From Solimonas sp. K1W22B-7 (GTDB lineage: Bacteria > Pseudomonadota > Gammaproteobacteria > Nevskiales > Nevskiaceae), in contig NZ_CP031704.1 in the NCBI RefSeq assembly GCF_003428335.1, positions 2,232,001 to 2,296,000 on the forward strand: DNA of 64,000 nucleotides, in the 5' to 3' direction. This document shows positions 25,743 to 34,625 of this stretch, piece by piece (the stretch's first letter is position 1; each line of letters opens with the position of its first letter). A program made the translations under genes and the position numbers. The notes below the pieces were generated by a model. The model searched no databases. It saw nothing but the letters and a program-made list of their open reading frames with translations, and was not told where the DNA came from.

Positions 25743-28010
25743 ATGAGCGATACCCCCGTCTCCCCGGCAGCAGCGTCCATCGCGAATTCCATCGTTGGCG
25801 GCAAGGCGGCGGGTACGCAGAGCCGTTATTTCAAGGACAACCTGGCACGCTGGGTGGTCTGGACCGGCGGCCTCGGCGTGATCGTCGCGCTGATGCTGAT
25901 CTTCGTCTACCTGCTCTCCGAGGTGTTCCCGCTGTTCAAGGGTGCCGAGTTCGAGCAGCGCCAGAGCTTCGTGGTGCCGGGCGGGCAGGGCAAGACCCTG
26001 TACTTCGCGGCCGAGGAGCAGGGCGAGGTCGGCATGCGCCTGACCGACTCGGGCGCCGTGACCTTCTTCGATCTCTACGATGGCAAGCAGCGCGGCCAGA
26101 TCCAGTTGCCCCTGGGCGAGCAGGGCCTGGTGGGCGCGCGCGAACTGTCGGCCGAAGCCGGCACCGTCGGTGCGCAGCTCTCCGACGGTTCGGTGCTGGT
26201 GTTCCGCCACAAGTACCTGATCACCTATCCCAACGACAAGCGCCTGATCACCCCGGAGATCGAGTATCCCTTCGGCGAGGCGCCGCTGGCCTTCATGTCG
26301 GAGGGCGGCCATGCCCTGGCCCTGCGCGAGGAGCGCGGCACGCTGCTGATGGCGGCTGCCGACACGGCCGGCTCGGTGCATCTGCGCGCCTGGGAGAAGC
26401 AGGAATCGCTGATGGGCGACGTCAGCTTCGACGTCGGCTCCGAGAGCACGTTCGCGCCGCCGGTGAAGCCGGACCTGCTGCTGATCGAGCCGCTGCTGAG
26501 CTGGCTCTACGTGATCGACCGCGCCGCCGGCAAGATTGCCTTCTACAAGCTCGATGGCGGCAACAGCCCGCAGCTGGTGCACATCTACGACACCGGTGCG
26601 CCGGTCGAGGATGCGCGCTACCTGGCCGGTGGCATCTCGATCGTGGTTGCCCAGGCCAACGGCGTGGTATCGCAGTGGTTCCCGGCCCGCGACAAGGACG
26701 GCAACCACTACCTGGCACGCGTGCGCGAGTTCGACCTGCCGGGCGGCAAGCCGATCACCGCGATCGGCCCGGAAATGCGCCGTCGCGGCTTCGCCGTGGG
26801 CGACAGCGAGGGCCACGTGGCGGTGTACTACGCCACCGCCGAGCGCCTGATCGAGGAGCGCAAGGTCCTGGACGGTCCGGTGAAATTCCTCAGCTTCAAC
26901 CCCCGCGCCCAGTATCTGGCCGTGCTCGGAGCCGACGGCAAGCTGGCCGGCTTCGACGTGCACAACGAGCACCCGGAAGTGTCCTTCAAGGCGCTGTGGG
27001 GCAAGGTCTGGTACGAGAGCTACGACGACGAGAAGTGGCTGTGGCAGTCGTCCTCGGCCTCCTCGGACTTCGAGCCCAAGTTCAGCATGACGCCGCTGTC
27101 GGTCGGCACGATCAAGGGCGCGTTCTACGCCATGATCTTCGCCATTCCGCTGGCGGTGCTGGGCGCGATCTTCACCGCCAATTTCATGTCGCCGGAAATG
27201 CGCCAGGTGGTCAAGCCCTCGGTCGAGGTGCTGGCGGCGCTGCCGTCGGTGATCCTGGGCTTCCTCGCCGGCCTGTGGCTGGCGCCGTTCGTGGAAACCA
27301 ACCTGCCGGGTGTGTTCCTGACGCTGCTGCTGCTGCCGCTGTCGATCCCCATCTTCGGCTATGTCTGGACGCGCATGCCGCGCTCGATCCGCCTGCGCAC
27401 CCCGGCGGGCTGGGAAGCGGCCATGCTGATCCCGGTGATCGCGGTGGTGGTGTGGTTCTGCTTCGCCATCGCCAAGCCCCTGGAGGCCATGGCCTTCGGC
27501 GGCAACATGCAAGCCTGGATGGATCACACCCTGGGCATCGGCTACGACCAGCGCAACGCCCTGGTCGTGGGCATCGCCATGGGTATCGCGGTGATCCCGG
27601 TGATCTTCTCCATCGCCGAGGACGCGATCTTCTCGGTGCCGCGGCAGCTGTCGCTGGGCTCCCTGGCGCTGGGCGCCACGCCCTGGCAGACCCTGGTGGG
27701 CGTGGTGCTGCCCACGGCCTCGCCCGGCATCTTCTCGGCGGTCATGATCGGCATGGGCCGTGCGGTCGGCGAGACCATGATCGTGCTGATGGCCACCGGC
27801 AATACCCCGGTGACCGATTTCAGCATGTTCCAGGGCATGCGCACCTTCGCCGCCAACATCGCGGTGGAAATGCCGGAGTCCGAGGTCGGCAGCACGCACT
27901 TCCGGCTGCTGTTCTTCGCAGGCCTGGTGCTGTTCCTGTTCACCTTCGTGCTGAACACACTGGCGGAAGTCGTGCGCCAGCGCCTGCGCAAGCGCTACAG
28001 CAACCTCTAA
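25743..28010 (+). CDS. pstC: Phosphate ABC transporter permease PstC, long form
   Basis: 755 residues against about 320 in E. coli. One N-terminal helix (about 36–60) is followed by a large periplasmic insert (about 65–440) with beta-propeller-like repeats (SDGSVLVFRHKYLITYPNDK, EDARYLAGGISIVVAQANGV, LAVLGADGKLAGFDVHNEHP). The ABC permease core follows from about 460, with SVGTIKGAFYAMIFAIPLAV and the EAA-loop region LGATPWQTLVGVVLP. Long PstC proteins of this kind also occur in Pseudomonas. It forms the channel with PstA. Confidence 0.94.
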   Translation: MSDTPVSPAAASIANSIVGGKAAGTQSRYFKDNLARWVVWTGGLGVIVALMLIFVYLLSEVFPLFKGAEFEQRQSFVVPGGQGKTLYFAAEEQGEVGMRLTDSGAVTFFDLYDGKQRGQIQLPLGEQGLVGARELSAEAGTVGAQLSDGSVLVFRHKYLITYPNDKRLITPEIEYPFGEAPLAFMSEGGHALALREERGTLLMAAADTAGSVHLRAWEKQESLMGDVSFDVGSESTFAPPVKPDLLLIEPLLSWLYVIDRAAGKIAFYKLDGGNSPQLVHIYDTGAPVEDARYLAGGISIVVAQANGVVSQWFPARDKDGNHYLARVREFDLPGGKPITAIGPEMRRRGFAVGDSEGHVAVYYATAERLIEERKVLDGPVKFLSFNPRAQYLAVLGADGKLAGFDVHNEHPEVSFKALWGKVWYESYDDEKWLWQSSSASSDFEPKFSMTPLSVGTIKGAFYAMIFAIPLAVLGAIFTANFMSPEMRQVVKPSVEVLAALPSVILGFLAGLWLAPFVETNLPGVFLTLLLLPLSIPIFGYVWTRMPRSIRLRTPAGWEAAMLIPVIAVVVWFCFAIAKPLEAMAFGGNMQAWMDHTLGIGYDQRNALVVGIAMGIAVIPVIFSIAEDAIFSVPRQLSLGSLALGATPWQTLVGVVLPTASPGIFSAVMIGMGRAVGETMIVLMATGNTPVTDFSMFQGMRTFAANIAVEMPESEVGSTHFRLLFFAGLVLFLFTFVLNTLAEVVRQRLRKRYSNL

Positions 28011-28023
28011 GAGCTGACAGATC

Positions 28024-29748
28024 ATGGAAAAGCCAGCCGAACTGAAGGCCGCCACCTACGACTTGGTCGCGCGCGACACCCGCAGCGTGGGGTCCTACGT
28101 CAAGTCGGGCGCGCCCTGGGTGTGGGTGACCGCCGCGGCGATCTCCGTCGCCTTCATCATCACCATGGCCCTGCTGCTGCTGACGGCGGCGCGCGGCCTG
28201 CCGCACTTCTGGCCGGCCGACCTGGTGCAGGCGGTCTACAAGGAGCCGGGCAAGGAGCAGCAGAGCCTGCTGGCCGAGATCCGCAGCACCGAGGAAGTCA
28301 CCTCGGCGCGCCTGATCAACGCCGGCCTGCCGGTGTCCGACAAGCAGCCGCTCTACGACCGCCTGCTGCTGAAGATCGCCAACCGCGATCTCGGCGGCGT
28401 GGACTTCCGCTACGTGCTGTCCGACTGGCTGGTCGAGCGTTCGGAGCCCAAGGACGCCACCGTCCTGGAGCGCGTCGAATGGGGCAACTTCCACGGCTTC
28501 GTCGTGGCCCTCAAGGAGGGCGACCAGCTCGTCGCCAGTGGCGAGGACGCCTGGAAGAAGTACCAGGAACGCCAGGATCGCGTGAGCGACCTGCGCGGCA
28601 AGGTCCGCGACATCGAAAGGGGCCGTATCGGCGCGGTCAACTACGACCTGGAGCGCCTGCGCCTGCAGCAGCGCCGCCTGGAACTGGACGGCAAGAGCGC
28701 CGAACGCAACCCCAAGGAGTTCGCCGCCATCGAGGCCCAGCGCAAGCTGGAAGACGCGAGATACGAGAAGCTGCGTGTCGAACTGGACAAGCTCAACGCC
28801 GAAATGGGCCGCGATGCGCTGGTGATGAAGACGGTGGATGGTCATGAGATGACCCTGCCGCTGGCCAAGGTGATCCAGGGCTACCGTCCCAACGACATGG
28901 GCCTGTTCGCCAAGACCGGTTTCTTCCTCGGTGCCATCTGGCACTTCGTTTCCGAGGAGCCGCGCGAGGCCAACACCGAGGGCGGCATCTTCCCGGCGAT
29001 CTTCGGCACGGTGATGATGGTGATGATCATGTCGGTGATCGTCACGCCCTTCGGTATCCTGGCGGCGCTGTACCTGCGCGAGTACGCCAGGCAGGGCCCG
29101 TTGACCCAGGCGATCCGCATCGCGGTGAACAACCTGGCCGGCGTGCCGTCCATCGTGTTCGGCATGTTCGGCCTGGGCTTCTTCGTCTACTTCGTCGGCG
29201 CCAACATCGACAAGGCGCTATACCAGGAGAACCTGCCGTCGCCGACCTTCGGCACGCCGGGCATCCTCTGGGCCTCGTTGACCCTGGCGCTGCTGACCCT
29301 GCCGGTGGTGATCGTGGCCACGGAAGAGGGCCTGGCGCGCATTCCGCGCTCGCTGCGCGAGGCCTCCCTGGCGCTGGGCGCCACCAAGGCCGAGACCCTG
29401 TGGAAGGTGGTGCTGCCGATGGCCTCGCCGGCGATGATGACCGGCCTGATCCTGGCCATCGCCCGTGCTGCCGGTGAGGTGGCGCCGCTGATGCTGGTGG
29501 GTGTGGTCAAGCTGGCGCCCAGCCTGCCGCTGGACGGCAACCTGCCGTTCATCCACTTTGAACGCAAGTTCATGCACCTGGGCTTCCACATCTACGACGT
29601 CGGCTTCCAGTCGCCCAACGTCGAGGCCGCCCGGCCGCTGGTGTACGCCACGGCCTTCCTGCTGGTGCTGGTGATCCTGTCGCTGAACCTGACCGCCATC
29701 CGAATCCGCAACAAGTTGCGCGAACGCTACAAAGCGCTGGAACATTGA
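28024..29748 (+). CDS. pstA: Phosphate ABC transporter permease PstA, long form
   Basis: 574 residues against 296 in E. coli. An N-terminal helix ([20 protein letters not shown]) precedes a periplasmic insert of about 230 residues. The insert contains a long charged coiled-coil segment (about 175–265, e.g. [20 protein letters not shown]) before the permease core ([44 protein letters not shown]). Extra periplasmic domains in both PstC and PstA suggest they contact each other or PstS. 13 nt after pstC. Confidence 0.94.
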   Translation: MEKPAELKAATYDLVARDTRSVGSYVKSGAPWVWVTAAAISVAFIITMALLLLTAARGLPHFWPADLVQAVYKEPGKEQQSLLAEIRSTEEVTSARLINAGLPVSDKQPLYDRLLLKIANRDLGGVDFRYVLSDWLVERSEPKDATVLERVEWGNFHGFVVALKEGDQLVASGEDAWKKYQERQDRVSDLRGKVRDIERGRIGAVNYDLERLRLQQRRLELDGKSAERNPKEFAAIEAQRKLEDARYEKLRVELDKLNAEMGRDALVMKTVDGHEMTLPLAKVIQGYRPNDMGLFAKTGFFLGAIWHFVSEEPREANTEGGIFPAIFGTVMMVMIMSVIVTPFGILAALYLREYARQGPLTQAIRIAVNNLAGVPSIVFGMFGLGFFVYFVGANIDKALYQENLPSPTFGTPGILWASLTLALLTLPVVIVATEEGLARIPRSLREASLALGATKAETLWKVVLPMASPAMMTGLILAIARAAGEVAPLMLVGVVKLAPSLPLDGNLPFIHFERKFMHLGFHIYDVGFQSPNVEAARPLVYATAFLLVLVILSLNLTAIRIRNKLRERYKALEH

Positions 29749-29777
29749 GTCCAGGCCCCGACCGCGCGAAACCCCCA

Positions 29778-30638
29778 ATGGAAAACAAAGCCATGACCGG
29801 TGTTCAAGTAAAGACCTCGCTGACCCACGGCCTCGATATGGATGCCATCGCCCGTGAGCATGCCCCCGTTCGCCTCGAGGACGAGACGATCGCGCTGGAG
29901 GTGGACAACCTCAATCTCTACTACGGCGAGAAGCGGGCGATCAACGGCGTCAGCATGAAGATCCCGAAGAAGAAGGTCACCGCCTTCATCGGACCCTCCG
30001 GCTGCGGCAAGTCGACGCTCCTGCGGTGCTTCAACCGCATGAACGACCTGATCGACGGCTGCCGCATCGAGGGCGAGATTCGCCTCGAGGGCAAGAACAT
30101 CTTCGACCGCGACGTCGACATCGCGATGCTGCGCCGCCGCGTCGGCATGGTGTTCCAGAAGCCCAACCCGTTCCCCAAGAGCATCTACGAGAACGTGGCC
30201 TATGGCCTGCGCCTGGCGGGCATCAACAAGAAGCGCACGCTGGACGAGACCGTGGAGTGGGCGCTCAAGGGCGCGGCACTGTGGGAGGAGGTCAAGAACC
30301 GCCTTGACGACTCCGCCCTGGGCCTGTCCGGCGGCCAGCAGCAGCGCCTGGTGATCGCCCGCGCCATCGCCATCCAGCCCGACGTGATCCTGCTCGACGA
30401 GCCCTGCTCGGCGCTGGATCCGATCTCGACGCTGAAGGTGGAAGAGCTGATCACCGAGCTGAAGAGCAACTACACGATCGTGATCGTGACCCACAACATG
30501 CAGCAGGCCGCCCGCGTGTCGGACTACACGGCCTTCATGTACGTCGGCGACCTGATCGAGTACGGCAACACCGACCAGCTGTTCACCAAGCCGACGAAGA
30601 AGCAGACCGAGGACTACATCACTGGACGTTACGGCTGA
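29778..30638 (+). CDS. pstB: Phosphate ABC transporter ATPase PstB
   Basis: 286 residues. Walker [11 protein letters not shown]-loop [16 protein letters not shown] signature LSGGQQQRL, Walker [14 protein letters not shown] and switch His [13 protein letters not shown]. It powers Pi import and, with PhoU, relays Pi status to PhoR. ATG at 29778 (MENKAMTG) or 29793; neither has a strong Shine-Dalgarno. An N-terminal extension of about 35 residues precedes the nucleotide-binding core. Confidence 0.96.
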   Translation: MENKAMTGVQVKTSLTHGLDMDAIAREHAPVRLEDETIALEVDNLNLYYGEKRAINGVSMKIPKKKVTAFIGPSGCGKSTLLRCFNRMNDLIDGCRIEGEIRLEGKNIFDRDVDIAMLRRRVGMVFQKPNPFPKSIYENVAYGLRLAGINKKRTLDETVEWALKGAALWEEVKNRLDDSALGLSGGQQQRLVIARAIAIQPDVILLDEPCSALDPISTLKVEELITELKSNYTIVIVTHNMQQAARVSDYTAFMYVGDLIEYGNTDQLFTKPTKKQTEDYITGRYG

Positions 30639-30693
30639 AACCCGCAGGGTTTCCAGCGGAATCCCCAGCTACCAGGACGCATAGAGGGCAGAT

Positions 30694-31410
30694 ATGAGCA
30701 CCCCCGGTTACAAGACCCACATCTCCAGCCAGTTCAATGCCGAACTGGAAGACGTCCGCCAGCGCGTACTTGCGATGGGTGGCCTGGTCGAGCAGCAGAT
30801 CATCGACGCCACCCGTGCGCTGATGGATGCCGACCATGCGCTCAGCCAGGAAGTGATGCGTGCCGATGCCAAGGTCAACCAGCTGGAGGTCTACATCGAC
30901 GAGGAATGCTCGCGCATCCTCGCCCGGCGCCAGCCGACCGCCAGCGACCTGCGCCTGGTCTACGCGGTGATCAAGACCATCACCGATCTCGAGCGCATCG
31001 GCGACGAGGCCAACAAGATCGCGCGCATGGCCTCCGACCTGTCGAGCCAGGAGCGTTTCTCCGACGGCATGGTCGAAGTGCAGCACCTGTCGCGCCACGT
31101 GTCGCAGATGGTGCATGACGCGCTCGATGCCTTCGCCCGCATGGACGCCGAGACGGCCCTGGCCGTGGCGCGTGAAGACCAGCAGATCGACCGCGAGTAC
31201 GAGGCGCTGCTGCGCCAGTGCATCACCTTCATGATGGAAGACCCGCGCACGATCCGTCGCGTGATGGACATCATCTGGAGCGTGCGTGCGCTGGAACGTA
31301 TCGGCGACCACGCCAAGAACATCGCCGAGTACGTGATCTACTTCGTCAAGGGCAAGGACGTTCGCCACCTGCCACTGGAAGACGTGGAGCGCCAGGTGAA
31401 GGGTCTCTGA
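30694..31410 (+). CDS. phoU: Phosphate signalling protein PhoU
   Basis: 238 residues, two three-helix PhoU repeats with the metal-site-like segments ERIGDEANKIARM and ERIGDHAKNIAEYVIY. It represses PhoR kinase output when Pi is plentiful. Last gene of the phoBR–pst–phoU run; a strong terminator follows. Confidence 0.96.
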   Translation: MSTPGYKTHISSQFNAELEDVRQRVLAMGGLVEQQIIDATRALMDADHALSQEVMRADAKVNQLEVYIDEECSRILARRQPTASDLRLVYAVIKTITDLERIGDEANKIARMASDLSSQERFSDGMVEVQHLSRHVSQMVHDALDAFARMDAETALAVAREDQQIDREYEALLRQCITFMMEDPRTIRRVMDIIWSVRALERIGDHAKNIAEYVIYFVKGKDVRHLPLEDVERQVKGL

Positions 31411-31433
31411 TCCCGCGCCTGCGGGAAAGAAAC

Positions 31434-31458
31434 AAGGCCTCCGCAAGGAGGCCTTTTT
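31434..31458 (+). terminator. Intrinsic terminator after phoU
   Basis: Stem AAGGCCTCC/GGAGGCCTT with a GCAA loop runs into TTTTCTTT. A smaller hairpin TCCCGC/GCGGGA precedes it at 31411–31426. Confidence 0.88.
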
Positions 31459-31494
31459 CTTTGGCAGCCGGCAAGGGGCGGAACTGCTGCTTGC

Positions 31495-32607
31495 TCAGCC
31501 GCGCCGGCGCTTGACCGCTTCCGACAGCGTCTCCAGCACGCCGGCCGAGTCGTCCCAGCCGATGCAGGCGTCGGTGATGCTCTTGCCGTACTCCAGCGCC
31601 GCCGCGGGGTCCTTGCCCGGCGTGAACTTCTGTGCGCCGGCCTGCAGGTGGCTTTCCACCATCACGGCGAAGATACGCCGCGAGCCGCCGGACAGCTGTG
31701 CGGCGATGTCGCGCGCCACGTCGATCTGGCGCTGGTGCTGCTTGGCGCTGTTGGCGTGGCTGCAGTCGACCATCAGCGTGGGCGGCAGCCCGGCGCCTTC
31801 CAGTGCCTTGCAGGCCGCCTCGACGCTGGCCGCGTCGTAGTTCGGTGCGCTGCCGCCGCGCAGGATCAGGTGGCAGTCGGGGTTGCCCTCGGTGCGCACG
31901 ATGGCGACGTGGCCATTCTTGTGCACCGACAGGAAGTGGTGTCCGCGCGCCGCCGCCTGGATCGCATCGGTGGCGACCCGGATATTGCCGTCGGTGCCGT
32001 TCTTGAAGCCGATGGGCGCAGACAGGCCCGAGGCCAGCTCGCGGTGCACCTGGCTCTCCGTGGTGCGTGCGCCGATGGCGCCCCAGGAGATCAGGTCGCC
32101 GATGTACTGCGGCGAGATGACGTCGAGGAACTCGCTGCCGGCCGGCAGCCCCAGGCGGTTGATGTCGATCAGCAGCTGCCGCGCGATGCGCAGGCCCTCG
32201 TCGATGCGGCAACTCTCGTCGAGGTAGGGATCGTTGATCAGGCCCTTCCAGCCGACCGTGGTGCGCGGCTTCTCGAAGTAGACCCGCATCACGATCTCCA
32301 GGGTGCCGGCGTACTTCTCGCGCCCGGCGCGCAGGCGGTGGGCGTACTCCAGGGCAGAGGCGGGGTCGTGGATGGAGCAGGGGCCCATCACGACCAGCAA
32401 CCGGTCGTCGCGGCCGGCCAGGATGTCCTGGATACGGCCGCGGGTGTCCTTGACCAGCGTCTCCACCGCGGTGCCGCGGATGGGGAAGAAGCGGATCAGG
32501 TGCTCTGGAGGGGGTAGCACGTTGATGTCCTTGATGCGTTCGTCGTCGGTCCGGCTGGTCTTGTCCGCGCTGGACTGCCAGCCGGCGGGGTCGTTCGTGT
32601 TGCTCAT
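31495..32607 (-). CDS. 3-deoxy-7-phosphoheptulonate (DAHP) synthase, type I
   Basis: 370 residues, AroF/AroG/AroH class. It condenses phosphoenolpyruvate and erythrose 4-phosphate, the first step to Tyr, Phe and Trp. Motifs: VVMGPCSIHDPASALEYA, MRVYFEKPRTTVGWKGLINDP (split across the active site), GARTTESQVHRELASGLS, GFKNGTDGN, VDCSHANSAKQHQRQ. The feedback-specifying residues cannot be assigned by eye, so no aroF/G/H letter is given. ATG at 32607 is chosen by homology and because the stretch upstream holds a leader peptide and attenuator (32640–32773), which presumably control this gene. Confidence 0.95.
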   Translation of the reverse strand: MSNTNDPAGWQSSADKTSRTDDERIKDINVLPPPEHLIRFFPIRGTAVETLVKDTRGRIQDILAGRDDRLLVVMGPCSIHDPASALEYAHRLRAGREKYAGTLEIVMRVYFEKPRTTVGWKGLINDPYLDESCRIDEGLRIARQLLIDINRLGLPAGSEFLDVISPQYIGDLISWGAIGARTTESQVHRELASGLSAPIGFKNGTDGNIRVATDAIQAAARGHHFLSVHKNGHVAIVRTEGNPDCHLILRGGSAPNYDAASVEAACKALEGAGLPPTLMVDCSHANSAKQHQRQIDVARDIAAQLSGGSRRIFAVMVESHLQAGAQKFTPGKDPAAALEYGKSITDACIGWDDSAGVLETLSEAVKRRRG

Positions 32608-32639
32608 GGGGGTTCTCGGTCTGGGATTCCTGGAGGCAT

Positions 32640-32674
32640 AAAAAAACCGCCGGGGCTTTCGCACCGGCGGTTTT
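32640..32674 (-). terminator. Attenuator terminator of the DAHP synthase gene
   Basis: On the minus strand AAAACCGCCGG and CCGGCGGTTTT form an 11-bp stem with a 10-nt loop, ending in seven T residues (32640–32646). It lies 33 nt before the DAHP synthase ATG and 24 nt after the leader-peptide stop. An upstream copy of CCGGCGG inside the leader (32718–32724) can pair with the CCGCCGG arm instead, giving an antiterminator; CCGCC at 32758–32762 can sequester that copy. It would also stop read-through from pit. Confidence 0.85.
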
Positions 32675-32698
32675 CTGGGAAGCGTGGTTTTGAGTCTG

Positions 32699-32773
32699 TT
32701 ACGCGCGCGCCCTTCGTCCGCCGGAAGCCGGAGACCAGAAGTACGCAAAATAGGAGGGGCGGTTAAGCGACAT
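32699..32773 (-). CDS. Aromatic leader peptide of DAHP synthase attenuator
   Basis: 24 codons: MSLNRPSYFAYFW then SPASGGRRARA and TAA. Tyr8-Phe9-Ala-Tyr11-Phe12-Trp13 puts five codons for the three end products of the pathway in a row, as in classical attenuators (trpL, pheL). Stalling there would cover the CCGCC of codons 4–6, freeing CCGGCGG (codons 17–19) to pair with the terminator's 5' arm and allow read-through. No Shine-Dalgarno is visible; the likely promoter places +1 at or very near the ATG, so it may be translated leaderless. Role inferred from sequence alone. Confidence 0.78.
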   Translation of the reverse strand: MSLNRPSYFAYFWSPASGGRRARA

Positions 32774-32780
32774 GGCCGGG

Positions 32781-32810
32781 ACTATAGCTTCTGGAAGCAG
32801 TGCTGGGCAA
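32781..32810 (-). promoter_or_regulatory. Likely sigma-70 promoter of the DAHP synthase leader
   Basis: Minus strand: TTGCCC (32810–32805), 18-nt spacer, TATAGT (32786–32781). It sits at the very end of pit. The A of the leader ATG (32773) is the eighth base after the -10 and a plausible +1. Confidence 0.6.
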
Positions 32811-33783
32811 TGCCCCAGGCCACCGCCGAGATGAAGGCGGAGGCGGGGATCGTCAGTACCCAGGCCCAGACGATGCTGCCGGCCACACCCCAGCGCACGG
32901 CCGAGACCTTGCGCGAGGAGCCGACGCCGACGATGGCGCCGGTGATGGTGTGGGTGGTGGACACGGGGATGCCCAGGGCGGTGGCGAAGAACAGCGTCAT
33001 CGCGCCACCGGTCTCGGCGCAGAAGCCGCCAACCGGCTTGAGCTTGGTGATCTTCTGCCCCATGGTCTTGACGATGCGCCAGCCGCCGAACATCGTGCCC
33101 AGCGCGATCGTGACGTAGCAGGAGAACACCACCCACACCGGCACCGGGTCGGCGGCCGTGGTGATGCCGGCGGCGATCAGCAGCATCCAGATGATGCCGG
33201 CAGTCTTCTGCGCGTCGTTGCCGCCGTGGCCCAGGCTGTAGAGCGAGGCCGAGACCAGCTGCAGGCGGCGGAAGCGGCGGTCGACCTTGCGCGGGTTGCT
33301 GCGGAAACACAGCCAGGACACCGCCAGCATCAGCAGCGAGCCGAGCAGGAAGCCCAGCATCGGCGCCACCACGATGAAGGCGACGATCTTGATCAGGCCG
33401 GCCTTGATCAGCGCGCCGGTGCCCACCTTGGCCACGCCGGCACCGACCAGGCCGCCGACCAGCGCGTGCGAGGAGGACGAGGGCAGGCCGTACCACCAGG
33501 TGATCAGGTTCCAGGCGATGGCGCCGGTCAGTGCGCCGAAGATGACGTACTGGTCGATGATCGAGGGATCGATCGTGCCCTTGCCGATCGTCGCCGCGAC
33601 CTTGAGCGGGAAGATGAAGTAGGCGATGAAGTTGAAGCTGGCCGCCCACAGCACGGCCCACTGCGGCTTGAGCACGCCGGTGGACACGACGGTGGCGATG
33701 GAATTGGCCGCGTCATGGAAACCGTTCATGAAATCGAACAGCAGCGCCATGATCACCAGCAGGACGACGATCTCGATGCTCAT
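32782..33783 (-). CDS. pit: Low-affinity inorganic phosphate transporter (PiT family)
   Basis: 333 residues with about ten membrane helices. The two inverted PiT signatures are clear: FDFMNGFHDAANSIATVVSTGVL with WYGLPSSSSHALVGGLVGAG in the first half, and SLGHGGNDAQKTAGII with GIPVSTTHTITGAIVGVGS in the second. It moves metal–phosphate with protons across the inner membrane. It lies 18 nt downstream of a PhoU-like DUF47 gene, the usual partner. The end of this gene contains the promoter for the DAHP synthase leader. Confidence 0.95.
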   Translation of the reverse strand: MSIEIVVLLVIMALLFDFMNGFHDAANSIATVVSTGVLKPQWAVLWAASFNFIAYFIFPLKVAATIGKGTIDPSIIDQYVIFGALTGAIAWNLITWWYGLPSSSSHALVGGLVGAGVAKVGTGALIKAGLIKIVAFIVVAPMLGFLLGSLLMLAVSWLCFRSNPRKVDRRFRRLQLVSASLYSLGHGGNDAQKTAGIIWMLLIAAGITTAADPVPVWVVFSCYVTIALGTMFGGWRIVKTMGQKITKLKPVGGFCAETGGAMTLFFATALGIPVSTTHTITGAIVGVGSSRKVSAVRWGVAGSIVWAWVLTIPASAFISAVAWGIAQHCFQKL

Positions 33784-33801
33784 CGTGGGGCTCGTCCGGA
33801 C

Positions 33802-34428
33802 TCAATTGTTTTCCAGCACGATGCCTTCGAGGATGTTGGCGACGTCCTGGCAGCGATCGGTCACGGACTCCAGCAGCTGGTAGATTTCCTTCATCTTGAA
33901 CAGCTGGCGGGTATCGGCTTCCTCGCGGAACAGCTTGGCCATGGCCGAGCGCATCACGTGGTCCGCGTCGCTCTCCAGGCGGTCGATGATCTTGCACTCG
34001 GCCAGTATCGCCTGGGCGTTCTTCATGTCCGGCAGCAGCCTGACCGCGGCGCGGACCCGCTCGGTGCTCTCCAGGCAGATCGCGGCGAGCTGGCCGGCTT
34101 CATCGGTGACATGGTCGATGTCGTACAGGAACATGCACTGCGAGACGTCTTCCATCAGGTCGAGGATGTCGTCCATGCGCACGATCAGCTGGTGGATCTC
34201 GTCGCGGTCCAGCGGGGTGATGAAGGTCTGGTGCAGCAGCTGCATCGTGTCATGCGTGATCTTGTCGGCCACATGCTCGATGGTCTCGATGTTGCGCTTG
34301 CGCACGGCCAGCTCGCCGACGTTGGCCATCAGGGCCTTGAGTTCCACCGCGCCCAGCACCAGCTGCTCGGCATGTTCGACGAAGAACTCGAAGAAGCGAC
34401 CTTCTTTGGGCATCAGACGTCCGAACAC
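33802..34428 (-). CDS. DUF47 (PhoU-like) protein, pit accessory
   Basis: 208 residues, all helical, TIGR00153/YkaA-like. It opens MFGRLMPKEGRFFEFFVEHAE and has the E/D-rich helical hairpins IETIEHVADKITHDTMQLLHQTF and LESDADHVMRSAMAKLF. These proteins are usually encoded next to pit and thought to tune its activity. GTG start at 34428 supported by AGGAG 8 nt upstream. A Pho box lies 87 nt before the start, though in the opposite orientation. Confidence 0.9.
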   Translation of the reverse strand: MFGRLMPKEGRFFEFFVEHAEQLVLGAVELKALMANVGELAVRKRNIETIEHVADKITHDTMQLLHQTFITPLDRDEIHQLIVRMDDILDLMEDVSQCMFLYDIDHVTDEAGQLAAICLESTERVRAAVRLLPDMKNAQAILAECKIIDRLESDADHVMRSAMAKLFREEADTRQLFKMKEIYQLLESVTDRCQDVANILEGIVLENN

Positions 34429-34514
34429 TTTGCTTCTCCTGTCATTTCCGGGTTCCGGGCGCCGCTATCCGCCGCCCGCAAAAGGGCGCGAAGGATAGGG
34501 GAGACACCCTCCTT

Positions 34515-34532
34515 CTGTCACATTTCTGTCAC
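34515..34532 (+). promoter_or_regulatory. Pho box between the pit operon and the PBP1b gene
   Basis: CTGTCAC-ATTT-CTGTCAC, two near-perfect PhoB half-sites with 4-nt spacing. The direct repeats read toward the PBP1b gene, while the functional expectation is the divergent DUF47–pit operon. I cannot find a convincing -10 on either side. Confidence 0.75.
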
Positions 34533-34625
34533 AATTAAGCCGCCATTAAGGCTGGGTTTCAACTTCTTGCCGTTTAATATCAAGTTCTTGGCGTGAGCAG
34601 AGCGGGGCTTTACACTGCGCCGCCT

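Noticed and set aside
25719-28055. Long minus-strand open frame across pstC
   Set aside because: Full-length shadow of a well-identified permease gene; no recognisable domain.
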